Origin: Dehalobacter restrictus DSM 9455
GTDB taxonomy: Bacteria > Bacillota > Desulfitobacteriia > Desulfitobacteriales > Syntrophobotulaceae
Length of the DNA: 64,000 nucleotides
Assembly: GCF_000512895.1 (NCBI RefSeq)
Contig: NZ_CP007033.1
Coordinates: 2,467,001 to 2,531,000 of the forward strand
Reading direction: 5' to 3'
The position numbers were made by a program, and so were the translations under genes. Position 1 is the first letter of the stretch, and each line of letters starts with the position of its first letter. Under the pieces are notes generated by a model. That model ran no database searches. It was not told where the DNA came from and was given only the letters and a program-made list of their open reading frames with translations. Positions 62,865-64,000 of the stretch are shown piece after piece.

Positions 62865-63470
62865 TTATTTTTTAGGGGAAATCCCCTTATCCCCAAGCTT
62901 TCGCACCAGAAGCTCCATCGGCAGTCCGACCACATTCGACCAGGAACCGCTAACTGCTGTCACAAACCCGGCAGCTCCGCCCTGAATCCCGTAAGCGGCT
63001 GCTTTATCCATCGGTTCCCCTGTCGTAATATAATCCTTGATTTCCTGAACCTTCAGCTCCCGAAAAGACACAGTTGTAATCTCAACAGCAGTCTCCACGC
63101 TGATCTGCTGACGAACCTTGTCCATTGCGGCTAACGCAATCGCGGTCATTACCCGGTGGGTTTTTCCGCTTAAGTTAAGAAGCATTCGTTCCGCTTCCTC
63201 CTCGTCAGCAGGCTTTCCGAGCACAATATGGTCCAGCACCACAATGGTATCGGCGCCTAAAACCAAATCATCAGCCGAACCACTTAAATCAAGCCACGCT
63301 TCAAATCCGGAAAGCGCCTTGCGTCTGGCAAGATCCTGTACGCCTGTCTCAGGCCAAACATCTGGCGGAAGATATTCGTCGACCGGAGCGCTGACAAGTC
63401 TGAAGTCATATCCCCATTCCTCCAGAAGCTCACGCCTTCGCGGCGAAGCCGAAGCCAAAATCAACATCAT
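62865..63470 (-). CDS. maf: Maf-type nucleoside triphosphate pyrophosphatase
   Basis: 201 residues. The motifs ILASASPRRRELLEEWGYDFRLVSAPVDE at the N-terminus, VLGADTIVVLDHIVLGKPADEEEA, HRVMTAIAL and DKAAAYGIQGGAAGFVTAVSGSWSNVVGLP are diagnostic. It hydrolyses dTTP, UTP or modified nucleotides and is linked to arrest of septation. It lies upstream of radC in the same direction. Confidence 0.95.
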   Translation of the reverse strand: MMLILASASPRRRELLEEWGYDFRLVSAPVDEYLPPDVWPETGVQDLARRKALSGFEAWLDLSGSADDLVLGADTIVVLDHIVLGKPADEEEAERMLLNLSGKTHRVMTAIALAAMDKVRQQISVETAVEITTVSFRELKVQEIKDYITTGEPMDKAAAYGIQGGAAGFVTAVSGSWSNVVGLPMELLVRKLGDKGISPKK

Positions 63471-63521
63471 TCTGTCACATCCTAAGCATCTTACTATTCT
63501 TCAAATCATCAACGTAAGCTA

Positions 63522-63553
63522 CGATAAACAAGCCGGGTTATCGTCCCCCGGCT
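63522..63553 (-). terminator. Probable terminator of cimA
   Basis: AGCCGGG and CCCGGCT pair around GGACGATAA on the minus strand, followed by TGTTTATCG. The T-run is short, so it may be weak. Confidence 0.5.
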
Positions 63554-63639
63554 GTTAAGTCTTCTATCAGTCTAGCACTATTCCCTTTTTTTGACAAGTC
63601 CAGCGTGTATTGACACTTTTACGACAAAAATGGAAAAGT

Positions 63640-64000
63640 CTATGCCTTGCCCTGAGAGCTCAAGATAACCAGATAGAGCGCATCAAGCAATGCTTTGGCG
63701 CTGGCCTTAATAATATTGCTGGATACCCCGATCGTTCCCCAGGTATTGACGCCATGCTTTGTTTCAACCACAACCCGGACAACTGAACCTGTGCCCCGGG
63801 AACCGTCAAGAACCCTAACTTTATAGTCTGTCAGCTCACTCTCTTCAATAGCCGGGAAAAAGGCACCCAAAGTGCTTCTGAGAGCTTGGTCAAGCGCATG
63901 AACCGGCCCGTCTCCCTCGGCTGCAATATGAACCTGCTTGTCTCCGACCTGCACTTTCACAACCGCGACAGAGTCAAGCTCACCGCGCAGCGGATCACTC
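63640..64000 (-). CDS. cimA: Citramalate synthase, C-terminal regulatory part (cut by window edge)
   Basis: About 120 codons are in the window. They form a LeuA-type dimerisation/allosteric domain: AAEGDGPVHALDQALRSTLGAFFPAIEESELTDYKVRVLDG, then TGSVVRVVVETKHGVNTWGTIGVSSNIIKASAKALLDAL. The frame continues past position 64000 (upstream residues read SDPLRGELDSVAV). The sequence fits the CimA (pyruvate to citramalate, isoleucine route) class rather than LeuA. The catalytic barrel lies outside the window. Confidence 0.85.
   Translation of the reverse strand, partial: SDPLRGELDSVAVVKVQVGDKQVHIAAEGDGPVHALDQALRSTLGAFFPAIEESELTDYKVRVLDGSRGTGSVVRVVVETKHGVNTWGTIGVSSNIIKASAKALLDALYLVILSSQGKA

Overview
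The window looks like a chromosomal segment of a low-to-mid GC, spore-forming, strictly anaerobic Firmicute, most likely a Peptococcaceae/Desulfitobacteriaceae relative (Dehalobacter, Desulfitobacterium or Desulfosporosinus type). Supporting signs are spoIVFA/spoIVFB and a CotJC-like catalase, a MinD/MinE (not DivIVA-only) division system, a double-cubane-cluster reductase with its ATP-driven activator, selenium-trafficking genes, a carboxynorspermidine polyamine pathway, strong AGGAGG ribosome sites and frequent TTG/GTG starts. This assignment is inference from gene content; no rRNA is present.

Layout. 1-3.6 kb: a truncated membrane-anchored protein, typA, and small proteins (DUF1360-like, DUF1540, GIY-YIG). 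3.7-24.7 kb: a sulfur amino-acid region with metA, two carboxynorspermidine genes, a ~400-nt structured RNA of unknown family with its own promoter and terminator, mnmA, the cysK-pdxS-metY operon, an Rrf2 regulator (CymR/IscR type), larE-cysE, a MarR gene with a 20-residue peptide gene, tcdA-copZ-copA, the double-cubane reductase pair with a divergent LysR gene, and a second metY-cysK pair. 24.8-31.2 kb: lemA/TPM, an RluA synthase, a selenium/sulfur-trafficking cluster (cysteine desulfurase with a 3' frameshift, DUF3343, YedF-like), and a divergent pair made of a His-tailed unknown protein and a sensor-less sigma-54-type activator.

31.3-39.1 kb: amino-sugar and c-di-AMP locus: cdaA, cdaR, an FAD dehydrogenase, glmM, then a glmS ribozyme, a leader terminator and glmS. 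39.1-44.3 kb: a MazG-like hydrolase, two small proteins, an HD-GYP protein and a hydrolase/condensation-fold/DUF6320 cassette. 44.6-46.3 kb: tRNA-Thr(CGU) and a complete IS30-family element. 46.5-51.9 kb: an RNase G/E gene, the radical-SAM pair TIGR03936/TIGR03960 split by a DUF2935-like gene, and ogt. 52-64 kb: cotJC-like, spoIVFB/spoIVFA, rodA, minE/minD (no minC here), mrdA, mreDCB, radC, maf and the 3' part of cimA.

How it works together: metA and cysE make acetylated acceptors for MetY and CysK, PdxS supplies PLP for these enzymes, and an Rrf2 regulator probably controls part of the set through a shared AAAACYATARA-like element. The glmM/glmS/cdaA block joins peptidoglycan precursor supply to c-di-AMP, and the mre/min/rodA block carries out elongation and septum placement. 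The least explained items are the orphan RNA at 7.3-7.7 kb, the MarR-linked mini-peptide, the His-tailed protein/activator pair with a shared operator, and several compact palindromic elements in spacers.
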